From positions 1 through 46,198 of the forward strand of contig PKUV01000167.1 in assembly GCA_003131315.1 (NCBI GenBank): a stretch of DNA of 46,198 nt. Reading direction: 5' to 3'. Positions 1-8,705 of the stretch are shown here, piece after piece. The translations under genes were made by a program, and so were the position numbers. Origin of the DNA: Acidobacteriaceae bacterium (lineage in GTDB: Bacteria > Acidobacteriota > Terriglobia > Terriglobales > Acidobacteriaceae). The notes under the pieces are model-generated. The model did no database searches. It had not been told where the DNA came from and was given only the letters and a program-made list of their open reading frames with translations. Each line of letters starts with the position of its first letter. Positions within the stretch are counted from its first letter, which is position 1.

Positions 1-15
1 CGCCCGGCTCTCCAC
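1..15. repeat. Tail of a GC-rich hairpin repeat
   Basis: The first bases match the right end of the GC-hairpin repeat seen complete at 6158-6212 (CGCCCGGCTCTCCAC). The rest lies outside the window. Confidence 0.55.
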
Positions 16-28
16 CAGCAACAATCAT

Positions 29-805
29 ATGAATCAAGAGACAAATCAGCGGATCGTAGGCGCGGCTCCTGCAGGTGCGCGAGACCGCGAGTCGTCGGCG
101 CAGGCCGTCCGGGAGATGTTCACCTCGATTGCGCCGCGCTACGACCTGCTGAATCACGTTCTTTCGTTCAACATTGACCGGTTGTGGTGGTGGCGCACCG
201 CGCGCAAGTTCGACGCGATTCTGCAGCGTCCCGACGCTCGCGTGCTGGATCTTTGCTGCGGCACTGGAGACATGGCTTTTGCTTTGCGCCGGCGGGCGTC
301 GGAAACAGCGCAGATTCTGGGCGCGGATTTTTCTCATGCCATGCTGCAGCGCGCGGCAGAGAAGGGAAGAGGCACTACGCTGCGGCCCCTGCAATGGATC
401 GAAGCGGACGCGCTGCGGTTGCCGTTTCCCGATGGACATTTCAATCTGGTGACCTCGGCATTCGGGTTTCGAAACCTGGCCGACTACGACGCGGGATTGC
501 GTGAGATTGTGCGGGTGCTCGCTCCCGGCGGAGAATGCGGCATCCTCGATTTCGGAGAGCCGGGCGGCTTAATCGGACAGTGCTACCGCGTCTACTTCAA
601 GAGAGTTCTTCCCGCGGTCGGGACGGTGCTTTCGGGAGTGCGAGGTCCGTACGCGTACTTGCCGGCGTCGGTCGAGCGCTTTCCGGCGCCGGATGAAATG
701 CTCGGGCGCATGCGTCAAGCGGGGTTTCGCGAGGCTTCCTGGACTCCGTACACGTTTGGCATTGCGGGGCTGTACCGGGGAGTGAAAGAGAGTCAGAGCG
801 TTTAA
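29..805 (+). CDS. ubiE: Demethylmenaquinone/ubiquinone methyltransferase UbiE/MenG
   Basis: SAM-dependent C-methyltransferase of quinone biosynthesis; in a menaquinone-using acidobacterium it would convert demethylmenaquinone to menaquinone at the inner membrane. The family N-terminus (FTSIAPRYDLLNHVLSFNID) is at about residues 31-50, followed by SAM motif I LDLCCGTGD (about 73-81) and the conserved AFGFRNLADY segment (about 144-153). The 258-residue length fits the family, with an N-terminal extension of about 29 residues. An internal ATG at 116 is an alternative start; no clear ribosome-binding site lies in the 28 visible upstream bases. It converges on the SDR gene downstream. Confidence 0.93.
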   Translation: MNQETNQRIVGAAPAGARDRESSAQAVREMFTSIAPRYDLLNHVLSFNIDRLWWWRTARKFDAILQRPDARVLDLCCGTGDMAFALRRRASETAQILGADFSHAMLQRAAEKGRGTTLRPLQWIEADALRLPFPDGHFNLVTSAFGFRNLADYDAGLREIVRVLAPGGECGILDFGEPGGLIGQCYRVYFKRVLPAVGTVLSGVRGPYAYLPASVERFPAPDEMLGRMRQAGFREASWTPYTFGIAGLYRGVKESQSV

Positions 806-874
806 CCGCAGAGATCGCCGAGGTCGCGGAGAAGATCAAAATCTTGAACCACAGAGGTCACGGAGGACACAGGG
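805..874. repeat. Two short tandem arrays of about 9-bp units
   Basis: Directly after the ubiE stop are units ACCGCAGAG/ATCGCCGAG/GTCGCGGAG (805-831), then after a 16-bp gap ACCACAGAG/GTCACGGAG/GACACAGGG (848-874). A third array of the same type is at 21056-21081. None overlaps a gene. Confidence 0.7.
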
Positions 875-928
875 GTCTTGTTCTCAAAAATTCTTGGCGT
901 GCTTCGCGTCTTGGCGGTGAAATGGTTT

Positions 929-1984
929 TTAGTTAGCTTGGAACGAATCTGCGAACGCCTCGAGATTGGTTTTCTCAATCACCCGCGCGTAGTCGTTGCC
1001 GAGAAATTTCTTCAGGCGGTCGGTGTTCATGATGTACTCGCCGGTCATGTAAGGGACCGCGTCCGGCGGAATCGCCGAGATGTTCCATTTCCACAAGAGC
1101 TGCAGAACGCGGCGCATGCCCCACTGTCCGGGGACTCGCAGCAACTTGGCGTGCGCCAGTTCGATACACTGCGCGAAGGTCAAAGGATCGCCGCGTCCTG
1201 CAACGTTCAGGATGGTTAGCCGCTGCGCTTCCGGTTCCCGCTTCAGTATCCACGCGATCAGCCGGGCCATGTCGTCGACGTGGACGAACTGGATTTTGTT
1301 GTCCAGATACTTCTGACCGTAGGGCAGCATGCAGGGCAGGCGTTTCGCCGACTGGCGCATGCGGGCGGCGCGCGGCCCCTTCCCATTGGGCGTTCCGCGG
1401 AACGCTCCCATTAAGTAGTTTTCGACGGTGGCTCCCGCAAAAATGTGGGGACGCAGAATGAAAACGCCGCACCCGCGCAGGGAAGGCGCGCGCTGTTGCA
1501 CGACAAGATCGCTTTCTTTCTTGTGGATCGCGTAAGGCAGCGTGTGAGCGCCGAGTGGCGAGTCTTCCGTAACGGGTGCGGGCAGGTCGGAGCCATACGC
1601 CGCCACGCTGCTGGGAAAAATGAACTGCCGAATGGTGGTTCCGATATTCCGGTTGGCTTCGGCAATGGCTTCCATCAGACGGGCTGTGCCGGCCACGTTG
1701 ATCCGCCACATGCGGTCAACGTCCAGAACCCCTGAGCGCTGGGGATCGATCACAAACGCCAGATGCACAACGGACACAGGCTGCAACTCGCGCAGCAGCA
1801 GGAGCAACTCGCGGGTGGATTCTTCTCTTCCCATGTCGAGCGCTACAAAGCGGTCAACCGGGGAATGAGTGGGGGGCGTGACATCGATGCCCACCACCGT
1901 GTAATCCGAGAGCTGCGGCAGGAGCCGCTGGCCAAGATTGCCCGAAACGCCGGTGACGATGATGGTTGGTTTTGCAGTATCCAT
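929..1984 (-). CDS. NAD-dependent epimerase/dehydratase (extended SDR)
   Basis: Extended short-chain dehydrogenase/reductase of 351 residues. The Rossmann glycine motif TGVSGNLG is at residues 11-18, the active-site serines are in FPSSVAAYG (S125/S126), and the YxxxK pair is Y151/K155. This family acts on nucleotide sugars or related alcohols using NAD(P); the substrate cannot be read from sequence. The start codon lies directly after the stop of the upstream foldase gene, so the two probably share a transcript. Annotation as a sugar-nucleotide epimerase would be a guess. Confidence 0.88.
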   Translation of the reverse strand: MDTAKPTIIVTGVSGNLGQRLLPQLSDYTVVGIDVTPPTHSPVDRFVALDMGREESTRELLLLLRELQPVSVVHLAFVIDPQRSGVLDVDRMWRINVAGTARLMEAIAEANRNIGTTIRQFIFPSSVAAYGSDLPAPVTEDSPLGAHTLPYAIHKKESDLVVQQRAPSLRGCGVFILRPHIFAGATVENYLMGAFRGTPNGKGPRAARMRQSAKRLPCMLPYGQKYLDNKIQFVHVDDMARLIAWILKREPEAQRLTILNVAGRGDPLTFAQCIELAHAKLLRVPGQWGMRRVLQLLWKWNISAIPPDAVPYMTGEYIMNTDRLKKFLGNDYARVIEKTNLEAFADSFQAN

Positions 1985-3076
1985 TTAGTCGGGGTCTTCG
2001 GCCTGTTGGGCCGGCGGCTTTGCTCCCCTGGGAGGTGGTGGCATGGCAGGATTTCGGGTGGGGCCGAAGTAGGCATCGTTCAGGTCAACATTGCCCTGAA
2101 AACCTTGCCAGCTGTCGCGATAGCGTTGGCTGGAAATAGTTTTGCGGATCTCCGGTTTCACGGTCTCCAGCGATAAGGTCTCCTTGCCGACCAGCTTGTA
2201 GATGTAGTGGCCGCTGTTGGGTTCGGAGATCACTTCGGACACTTCGCCGGGCTTCAAATCCATGACTGCCTGTTGGTTCGTCAGCGTGGCGCGGCGCACC
2301 TTCTCCATCTTTGTGTTCGGCGGACTTCCCGGGAGTCCAGCGGCGACGTAGGCCTCTTTTTGCAGCTTGTCGGGGTCTTCCCCCTTAACGGCGCGGGCGC
2401 GGAGATCGGCTGCGACTTTCTTCATCGCTTCTTCAGCAGCTTTTTGTTGCGCCTCGGTCGGCGCTTGGTTCGCAGTGGTTTTCGCACTGGCCTTCGTACC
2501 GGCTTTGGGCCTTACGACCGGATTTACGATTTGCTTTGCGCGGGGAACGTAAATCCGCATGAAGGTGGCTTGCTCGTAGGACGGTGCATTCTTCTTGTAA
2601 TAGTCTTCGATATCGCCGTCAGTAACCTTACCGGAATCTTCCTGCAGCGCTTGGCTCAGTTCCTGGGAAAGAATTTGCATGCGCGCAAGGTTCATCTTTT
2701 CGTCGAACCTGGGCCCTTTGTCTAGGCCGCGTTTTTCCGCCGCAGTGGACATCCGCAGCATGCGCGAATAGTTGTTTGCTACTTGGCGACGAATGGCCGG
2801 CGACATTCCCGGCTGCACCGCTTCGGCGAGCTTCTCAAACTGCGCACGGCTGATCACGGTCTTGCAGGCGTCGCCCTGTTGGGTGGCATCGGCGCAGAAA
2901 CCCTTGAGCGTGATCACCGCATCATCGGGCCCAACTTTTACTTCGGGGGCCTTGCCGGTCGCGGCGGAAGCGCTTTGTTCCGCCTTTGCTCCGGCGGCGG
3001 GAGGTGTAGCCGGTGGCGCAGCCTGTCCGTAGGCCAAAGCGGTGAGCAGGAGACACACGAGGCACTGAAAACGCAT
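1985..3076 (-). CDS. Exported peptidyl-prolyl isomerase, SurA/PpiC-like
   Basis: 363 residues starting with a Sec-type signal peptide (MRFQCLVCLLLTALAYGQA). An alpha-helical chaperone-like region (about 60-165) is followed by a parvulin-like rotamase domain (about 165-310) carrying the late motif EPNSGHYIYKLVGKE. The domain is interrupted by a low-complexity Lys/Ala/Thr stretch around 195-225. Predicted role: folding of periplasmic or outer-membrane proteins. It is first gene of a two-gene minus-strand operon with the SDR. Its start faces the CDF transporter gene, so the 110-bp gap should hold a divergent promoter region. Confidence 0.85.
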   Translation of the reverse strand: MRFQCLVCLLLTALAYGQAAPPATPPAAGAKAEQSASAATGKAPEVKVGPDDAVITLKGFCADATQQGDACKTVISRAQFEKLAEAVQPGMSPAIRRQVANNYSRMLRMSTAAEKRGLDKGPRFDEKMNLARMQILSQELSQALQEDSGKVTDGDIEDYYKKNAPSYEQATFMRIYVPRAKQIVNPVVRPKAGTKASAKTTANQAPTEAQQKAAEEAMKKVAADLRARAVKGEDPDKLQKEAYVAAGLPGSPPNTKMEKVRRATLTNQQAVMDLKPGEVSEVISEPNSGHYIYKLVGKETLSLETVKPEIRKTISSQRYRDSWQGFQGNVDLNDAYFGPTRNPAMPPPPRGAKPPAQQAEDPD

Positions 3077-3185
3077 GAATCAGGATCCTCCAGGGAGAAA
3101 TTGGGACGAATGTCATCGTAGCATGTCCCGCCGGAGACCGGGCAAGGGGGCAAAGGGGTTGGCGGCGGGCGAATCCAAAGCGATA

Positions 3186-4625
3186 ATGACGTTTATGCCA
3201 GAAATTCGGGCCACCTTCAGTTCCGAGTCGATGCGCCGGGAAAAGCGAGCCGTTGCCGGGAACTCGGTGCTGGCGGCCCTGGTGATCACCAGCCTGAAAA
3301 TTGTTGTGGGGATCGCGACCGGCTCGCTGGGAATTTTGTCGGAGGCGGCACACTCCGGATTGGATCTGATCGCGGCCCTGGTGACATTTTTTTCGGTGCG
3401 GGTTTCCGACAAGCCAGCGGACGCCGATCACCAGTACGGACACGGCAAGGTCGAGAATTTTTCGGCCTTCATCGAAACTGGTCTGCTGCTGATGACCTGC
3501 GTCTGGATCGTCTATGAATCGATAAGCCGGCTGTTTTTTCACAGCGTGGAAATTGAGCCGAGCGTGGCTGCGTTCCTGGTCATGTTGCTGTCGATGGCAG
3601 TCGACGCCTGGCGCTCCCGCGCTCTCGGACGCATTGCGACGAAGTACGACAGTCAGGCGCTGGAAGCTGACGCACTGCATTTTTCAACGGACATCTGGTC
3701 GAGCGGGGTAGTGATTCTGGGCCTCGCGCTGGTTTGGGTGGGGCGCAGCTATCGGGTGGGATGGCTGCGCCAGGCCGATCCGATTGCCGCACTCGTCGTG
3801 GCGGGCGTGGTGATTTCCGTGAGCTGGCGGTTGGCGCGGAGAACGGCGGATGCGCTGCTCGATGCGGCGCCAGCCGGCGTGCGCAGCCAGATTCTCGACC
3901 GGATCAGGACCGTCGATGGCGTGCTGGAAGTGGAGCGGGTCCGGTTCCGGAAAGCTGGGAACGGTTTCTTCGCGGACGTTTCGGTGGGACTGGAACGTAA
4001 TTTCACGTTCCAGCGCTCGGAGCAGGTGTCCGATGCGGTGACGTCGCGGGTGCGCGAGGTTTTGCCCGATGCTGACGTGATGGTGCACACGGTTCCACGC
4101 GCCCGGCGCACGGAAAATATTTTTGATCGCATCCGCGCCGTGGCTACCCGTCATAACTTCAATGTGCACGACGTCAGCGTGCAGGACTTGAAGGGGCAGT
4201 TGCACGTGGAACAGCATCTGGAACTCGACGAGCAACTCAGCATGAAGCAGGCGCACGATGAAGTCACCCGGCTGGAAACGGAGATGCGCACCGAGATTCC
4301 GGAAATTGCGACCATCCTTACGCACATTGAAAGTGAGCCGGCGACGATTGAAACGGGAGAGGAGATCGTTCGCGAGCCGGAATTGGAACAGCGGCTCAAG
4401 GATATTGTGAAGGAGTTTCCCGAGGTGATGGACGTGCACGAATTCCAGTTCAAGAAGGTACGCGCGCGGCTTTATGTTTCCTGCCACTGCACGCTGCCCG
4501 ACGATATGCCGCTTTCGCGAGTGCACGACGTTCAGACATCGCTCGAGATCCGCTTCAAACACGACGCGCCGGAACTGTTCCGGGTACTGATTCATCCCGA
4601 GCCCATGACGGATAACCGGCGGTAG
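3186..4625 (+). CDS. Cation diffusion facilitator (CDF) transporter with extended C-terminus
   Basis: Proton-coupled divalent metal exporter. The transmembrane metal site is visible as HSGLD (about residues 56-60, TM2) and HFSTD (165-169, TM5), with the family motif DADHQYGHGKVEN at about 79-91. From the ATG at 3186 the protein is about 479 residues, against roughly 300 for typical members. After the membrane domain there appear to be three successive cytoplasmic dimerisation-like modules (about 226-310, 315-395, 408-479). An open frame extends upstream to 3075, but that ATG overlaps the divergent foldase start; 3186 or 3195 is preferred. The metal is not predictable. Confidence 0.9.
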   Translation: MTFMPEIRATFSSESMRREKRAVAGNSVLAALVITSLKIVVGIATGSLGILSEAAHSGLDLIAALVTFFSVRVSDKPADADHQYGHGKVENFSAFIETGLLLMTCVWIVYESISRLFFHSVEIEPSVAAFLVMLLSMAVDAWRSRALGRIATKYDSQALEADALHFSTDIWSSGVVILGLALVWVGRSYRVGWLRQADPIAALVVAGVVISVSWRLARRTADALLDAAPAGVRSQILDRIRTVDGVLEVERVRFRKAGNGFFADVSVGLERNFTFQRSEQVSDAVTSRVREVLPDADVMVHTVPRARRTENIFDRIRAVATRHNFNVHDVSVQDLKGQLHVEQHLELDEQLSMKQAHDEVTRLETEMRTEIPEIATILTHIESEPATIETGEEIVREPELEQRLKDIVKEFPEVMDVHEFQFKKVRARLYVSCHCTLPDDMPLSRVHDVQTSLEIRFKHDAPELFRVLIHPEPMTDNRR

Positions 4626-4627
4626 GC

Positions 4628-4651
4628 AGTGGTCAGTGGCCAGTGGTCAGA
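4628..4651. repeat. Tandem 7-bp repeat array
   Basis: Units AGTGGTC/AGTGGCC/AGTGGTC/AGA begin 2 bp after the CDF stop codon. The array has exact period 7, like those at 15730, 15844, 21090, 23291 and 32485, but a different unit sequence. Confidence 0.7.
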
Positions 4652-4654
4652 GTT

Positions 4655-4772
4655 GGTTTCACATATAGGTTTCGGGTAGGGCACGGCTTCAGCCGTACCG
4701 CTACGGTTCGCATAAACACTGGGCTTTAGCCCCTGAGGGAACTACCCGTGTCCTCTGAAACCGGTTTATGAA
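4655..4772. repeat. MITE-like palindromic element, copy A
   Basis: Contains GGCACGGCTTCAGCCGTACC and GGGCTTTAGCCCCTGAGG, the same two nested palindromic cores seen (inverted) in copy B at 32351-32477. It is bordered by imperfect inverted ends (GTTGGTTTCACATA and TATGAAACAAC). Non-coding, between the CDF and OsmC genes. Confidence 0.6.
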
Positions 4773-4799
4773 ACAACTTTGAGTTAACGAAAGGACGCA

Positions 4800-5201
4800 A
4801 TGATTGAAGCTTCAGTGAATTGGACGGACAAAGACCGATATGTAGGGTCGGCGACTTCACGGCACTCGATTGTGATGGATACCGCAACCGAAAAGACTGC
4901 CAACAGCCCGATAGAGTTAGTGCTGCTCGGTTTGTGCGGTTGCACGGCATCGGACGTGGTGGGAATTCTCCGCAAGAAACGCGAGACGTTCACCGGGCTC
5001 GAAGTGCGGGCAGAGGCCGAAAGAGCGGACGGCTACCCCGCCGTCTATACGTCGATTCACCTGACCTATCTCGTTAGTGGACAGGTGTCGCAGAAAGCCA
5101 TGGAAGACGCGGTGCGGCTTTCGAAAGAAAAGTACTGCTCTGTTTCCGCCATGCTGGAGAAGACTGCGAAGATCACCTACACCATCGAGCGCGTTTCGTG
5201 A
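4800..5201 (+). CDS. OsmC/YhfA family peroxiredoxin-like protein
   Basis: 133-residue OsmC-superfamily protein, a group of thiol-dependent organic-hydroperoxide reductases and related proteins. The characteristic LCGCTASDVVGILRKKR helix is at about 45-61 (C46/C48), and the second conserved cysteine is C113 in KYCSVSAML, giving the usual reactive pair (C48/C113). An AACGAAAGGACGCA sequence just before the ATG gives a good ribosome-binding site. The stop overlaps the GTG start of the next gene (GTGA), so translation is probably coupled to the EamA permease. Confidence 0.9.
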   Translation: MIEASVNWTDKDRYVGSATSRHSIVMDTATEKTANSPIELVLLGLCGCTASDVVGILRKKRETFTGLEVRAEAERADGYPAVYTSIHLTYLVSGQVSQKAMEDAVRLSKEKYCSVSAMLEKTAKITYTIERVS

Positions 5202-6157
5202 AGGCTGGTCCTCATCCGCTGCGCGGGTACTTCTATATCGGGAGTGCGGCCCTTCTGTGGGGTGTCTCGGCGACACTGGGTCGCGCGGCATTCACCGGGC
5301 ATCTGTTGCCAGGCGGGGCGTCGCTTAGCGCGATTGATCCGCTGATCCTGTCGCAAAGCCGTGCAACGTTGTCGCTGGCGGTGCTGTTGCCGGTGCTGCT
5401 GGCACGGAGAGGAGCGTCCGCGCTGCGCGTTCCGGGGCGCGACCTGGTGCGGTTTTTCCTGCTTGGAATTCTGGGAGTCGCGGCGTCGAACTATCTCTAC
5501 TACCTCGCGATTCAACGAACGAACGTGGCGACGGCCATCATCCTGCAGTACACGGCGCCGGTTTGGGTGCTGCTCTATACGGTGGCGCGCGGAGCGCAGC
5601 GGCCGTCGCTGCGGAGAAGCGCGGCGGTGGGACTGGCCGTGGTGGGTTGCGCGCTGGCGGTCGGCTTTGTCGGCTCGGGCGGCTTCCGCATGGATGTGGT
5701 CGGAGTCACGGCCGCACTGCTGGCGGCATTCTCCTTTGCGTTTTACAACGTCGGCGGACACAGAGTGCTGGCGCGCTACGACCGCTGGAAAGTGCTGCTG
5801 TGGGTGTTGGTGGCTGCTTCAACATTCTGGATCTTCGTGAATCCCCCATGGAAAATTGTTGCGGCTCACTATGGCCGGCAGCAGTGGGGATTCATGCTGG
5901 TGTTTTCGCTGGTTTCCGTGCTCGGGCCATTTTCCTTTTACTTCGCCGGGCTGCAGCATCTGGAGCCGACTCGCGCGATCGTCGCGAGTTGCCTGGAGCC
6001 GGTATTCAGTATCATGATCGCGGCGCTTGTACTGGGCGAGTTACTGCGGCCGATGCAGACGGTTGGAATCGTTCTGGTGCTGGTAGCGATTGTGCTGATC
6101 CAGTTGCCGGAACGGGCTGCTCGGGGCGAGGAGTTGGTGGTCGAGCCGATCGAGTGA
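5198..6157 (+). CDS. EamA/DMT-superfamily permease
   Basis: 319-residue integral membrane protein with about ten hydrophobic helices in two EamA halves (about 10-145 and 160-300). The second half contains the conserved GPFSFYFAGLQHLEPTRA segment and LEPVFS. Members export metabolites or amino acids; the substrate is unknown. It starts at a GTG overlapping the osmC-like stop by four bases. A GC hairpin repeat begins at the base after its stop. Confidence 0.87.
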   Translation: MKAGPHPLRGYFYIGSAALLWGVSATLGRAAFTGHLLPGGASLSAIDPLILSQSRATLSLAVLLPVLLARRGASALRVPGRDLVRFFLLGILGVAASNYLYYLAIQRTNVATAIILQYTAPVWVLLYTVARGAQRPSLRRSAAVGLAVVGCALAVGFVGSGGFRMDVVGVTAALLAAFSFAFYNVGGHRVLARYDRWKVLLWVLVAASTFWIFVNPPWKIVAAHYGRQQWGFMLVFSLVSVLGPFSFYFAGLQHLEPTRAIVASCLEPVFSIMIAALVLGELLRPMQTVGIVLVLVAIVLIQLPERAARGEELVVEPIE

Positions 6158-6212
6158 GTGGAGGGACGGGCGCCTCGCCCGTTCAGCCGGGCGGGGACGC
6201 CCGGCTCTCCAC
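6158..6212. repeat. GC-rich palindromic repeat filling a convergent intergenic gap
   Basis: 55 bp bounded by GTGGAG and CTCCAC, with nested GC hairpins (GACGGGCG..CGCCCGTTC and GCCGGGCG..CGCCCGGC). It fills the whole gap between the EamA and MFS stop codons with no spare bases. Related copies lie at 1-15, 11325-11380, 12568-12589, 28845-28890, 44900-44945 and 46083-46128. It could act as a bidirectional terminator. Confidence 0.75.
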
Positions 6213-7529
6213 CTACTCCAGCCTCTTCCCCTTCGTCTCCGGCAACTGCGTCGCCATCAAACTCGCCAGAAAAAAGGCTGCGCCGCACAGATAGAAAGCC
6301 CAGCTTAGTCCCTTGGCCTGGCCGACCCGTCCAATTACATAGGGGGCGATGGAACTCAGGGTGCGCGCGCCGTTGTAGGTAAAGCCTAATGCGCGCGCCC
6401 GCACACGCGTGGGGAAGATCTCGCTACCGATGATGCCCGAGCCGGAGAAGAATCCCGTTCCGAAGAAGGCGACAATCGTGCCCAGTACGAGCAGCATTGC
6501 CTGCGAACGCGCCATGGCGTAGAGAGGCACCAGAAGGGCGGCGGCAAAGGTGTAGAGCATGAAAGATTTGCGGCGGCCAAGATGGTCGGCGACCCAGCCG
6601 AAACTGGCGTATCCGGGAAACATGCCAAACAGGTTGAGCACGATGAGCAGTGCGGTGGTGCCCATGACGCCGAAACCGCGCCCGCCTTGTGCGACTGGAA
6701 GGGAGAGATAAGGAGGAATCCAGGTGAACAGTCCCCACCAGCCAAACATGCCGAAGAAGTTGAGCAGGAGAAGGACGATGGTGCTCTTGCGATAGGGCGC
6801 ACGGAAAATGAGGGAGAAGGAATCCTCTGCCTGAACATCATGGGCCAGAACGTCGTGGGCCGGAACGCCGCCGTCGTCCTTCTGTTGTGCCTGTGCCACG
6901 CGTTCGGAATCGGTTGCCTGGCGATGGTGGTCCAGCCACATCTGCGATTCGGGCACCCGGCTCTGTATCCAGAGCGTAACGATGGCGGGCAGAATTCCGA
7001 CGAAGAACACCATTCGCCAGTTGGCGTAACGCAGAACGATGCCCGCTACCAGCGCGGCCAGCGCATAGCCGATTGCCCAGGAGCTCTGCACCACTGAAAT
7101 CGCCTTGGCACGCAGTTCATCGGGCCAGGTTTCTGCGACCAGGGTGGCGCCGGTGTTCCACTCGCCTCCCATCCCTAGTCCGAGGATGAAACGAAACACC
7201 GCCAGCATGAGCACGGTGGTCGAGAGGCCGGAAGCGAACGAGCAGATCGAGTACGTCAGGATGCTGAGCATCAGGGCGCGCTTGCGTCCGATGCGGTCGG
7301 CGAGGAAGCCGAAAAACACGCCGCCGATGCCGGAGGCGAGAAGGGTGAGTGTGTACAGAAGGCCGGAGGTCGCCTTCGACATGCCGAGATCGCGCATCAC
7401 GGATGTCAGGACCAGCGCGTAAAGCATGGCGTCAAAGGCGTCGAGCATCCAGCCGAGAGAGGCCGCCAGCAAGGTGCGGCGCTGTCCGGGGTTCGCTTGC
7501 TTCAGGAGTTGGATGGGCCCGATGGCCAT
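6213..7529 (-). CDS. MFS transporter
   Basis: 438-residue major facilitator with 12 predicted helices. The N-terminal LGWMLDAFDAMLYALVLTSV and the loop motif GFLADRIGRKRAL (between TM2 and TM3) are typical of the sugar/aromatic-acid symporter groups; a second copy (GWVADHLGRRKSF) lies after TM8. A hydrophilic central loop (about 200-240) contains a VPAHDVLAHDVQAED stretch with short internal duplication. The substrate cannot be inferred. It converges on the EamA gene and its start faces away from ribF. Confidence 0.88.
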   Translation of the reverse strand: MAIGPIQLLKQANPGQRRTLLAASLGWMLDAFDAMLYALVLTSVMRDLGMSKATSGLLYTLTLLASGIGGVFFGFLADRIGRKRALMLSILTYSICSFASGLSTTVLMLAVFRFILGLGMGGEWNTGATLVAETWPDELRAKAISVVQSSWAIGYALAALVAGIVLRYANWRMVFFVGILPAIVTLWIQSRVPESQMWLDHHRQATDSERVAQAQQKDDGGVPAHDVLAHDVQAEDSFSLIFRAPYRKSTIVLLLLNFFGMFGWWGLFTWIPPYLSLPVAQGGRGFGVMGTTALLIVLNLFGMFPGYASFGWVADHLGRRKSFMLYTFAAALLVPLYAMARSQAMLLVLGTIVAFFGTGFFSGSGIIGSEIFPTRVRARALGFTYNGARTLSSIAPYVIGRVGQAKGLSWAFYLCGAAFFLASLMATQLPETKGKRLE

Positions 7530-7575
7530 GCGGGGAGCGATTGTATCAGCGGGCAGCCGGGAAGATCAGCAAAAC

Positions 7576-8511
7576 CTATCCCAAGAGCCGGAAGTAGCGC
7601 TCGGCCTTTGCCACGTCCCGTCCGATCTGCTCTCTCAGCGCTTCGACGGAAGGGAACTTGATCTCGTCGCGCAGACGATCGAGGAAGTGGAGTTCGACTT
7701 CGGTTTCCGCCGAGAGTTCAAGTGGATGGAAATTCAGCAGGTGAGACTCGATGGCAAACGAATCGCTGCCAAAAGTCGGGCGGTTCCCGACGTTGGTGAC
7801 CGAGTCGAAGCATTCGTTGCCGACGCGGGTGCGGGTGACATAGACGCCGTCTTTGGGGACGAGTTCTTCGTAGCGCGCCAGGTTGATGGTGGGCACGGTG
7901 TACTTCGATCCGTAGCCGCGTCCTTGGCCGGCGGGTGAGAGAATGCTGAACGGACGCGCCAGCAAATGGCGCGCCCGGCTGACTCGGCCTTCGGAAAGCA
8001 ACTTGCGGATGTGGCTGCTCGAAACCGGCTCCCCGCGCAGGCGCATCTCGGGATAATCGTGCACCTCAAATCCCATCTCCCGGCCCAGATCGCGCAACAG
8101 TTGTATGTTTCCCGCTGCCTTGTGCCCGAAGTGGAAGTTGTAGCCTTCGTGAACTTCACGGGCATGTAAGCTCTTCTTCAGAATTTCATGGGCAAATTGG
8201 TGCGGCGTCATCAGCGAAAGATCGCGCGTGAAGGGGAGCAACAGAACCGCGTCGATACCGGTGGCTTCCAGCAAGCGCAGTTTTTCCCGAGCCGGAGTCA
8301 GCAGTTTCAGGTTGTGATCGGGACGCAGGATGCGGGCGGGGTGGGGCTCAAAGGTGACGACCACCGACAGCGCGTTCCCGGCTTTCGCTCGCCGCACGAT
8401 CTCGTCCAGAACATGGCGGTGAGCGCGGTGCACACCATCGAAGTTACCGACGCTGACGAGCGCTGGACCAAAGTCGCGGGGGACATCGTCGAGTTGGTGG
8501 AAAGTTTGCAT
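7576..8511 (-). CDS. ribF: Bifunctional riboflavin kinase/FAD synthetase
   Basis: Converts riboflavin to FMN and then FAD. The N-terminal FAD-synthetase (nucleotidyltransferase) domain shows SVGNFDGVHRAH (about 20-31) and the FTRDLSLMTPHQFAHEIL segment; the C-terminal flavokinase domain (about 185-305) has GRGYGSKYTVPTINL and GVYVTRTRV. Its 311 residues match the family. No FMN riboswitch is apparent upstream. The upstream 190 bp contain a large inverted repeat. Confidence 0.95.
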   Translation of the reverse strand: MQTFHQLDDVPRDFGPALVSVGNFDGVHRAHRHVLDEIVRRAKAGNALSVVVTFEPHPARILRPDHNLKLLTPAREKLRLLEATGIDAVLLLPFTRDLSLMTPHQFAHEILKKSLHAREVHEGYNFHFGHKAAGNIQLLRDLGREMGFEVHDYPEMRLRGEPVSSSHIRKLLSEGRVSRARHLLARPFSILSPAGQGRGYGSKYTVPTINLARYEELVPKDGVYVTRTRVGNECFDSVTNVGNRPTFGSDSFAIESHLLNFHPLELSAETEVELHFLDRLRDEIKFPSVEALREQIGRDVAKAERYFRLLG

Positions 8512-8599
8512 GCAAAAGTTCTTCGTTGCCGAAACCGAGCAAGTTCTTAACCGCCGTTTTGAAAGCGAGACCAGTTTTTAAAAAGTAAAGTTGCCGGAT

Positions 8600-8682
8600 A
8601 TTGTCATCCTGAGCGAAGCGAAGGATCTGCTTTCTTGGCGGGCACGAGACAGCAGGTCCTTCGCTTCGCTCAGGATGACAAT
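8600..8682. repeat. Long inverted repeat (GCGAAGCGAAGGA family)
   Basis: Two arms of about 32 bp (starting ATTGTCATCCTGAGCGAAGC and ending GCTTCGCTCAGGATGACAAT) form a near-perfect 83-bp hairpin. It lies between the PhnP-like gene's stop and the ribF start. Half-copies of the motif occur at 24222-24242, 32196-32221 and 41377-41391. Confidence 0.8.
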
Positions 8683-8705
8683 TTCCAAAATGTTTCCGCA
8701 AATAC

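Noticed and set aside
7576-8600. FMN riboswitch near ribF
   Set aside because: No conserved RFN-element core seen upstream of the ribF start; the region is occupied by the inverted repeat.
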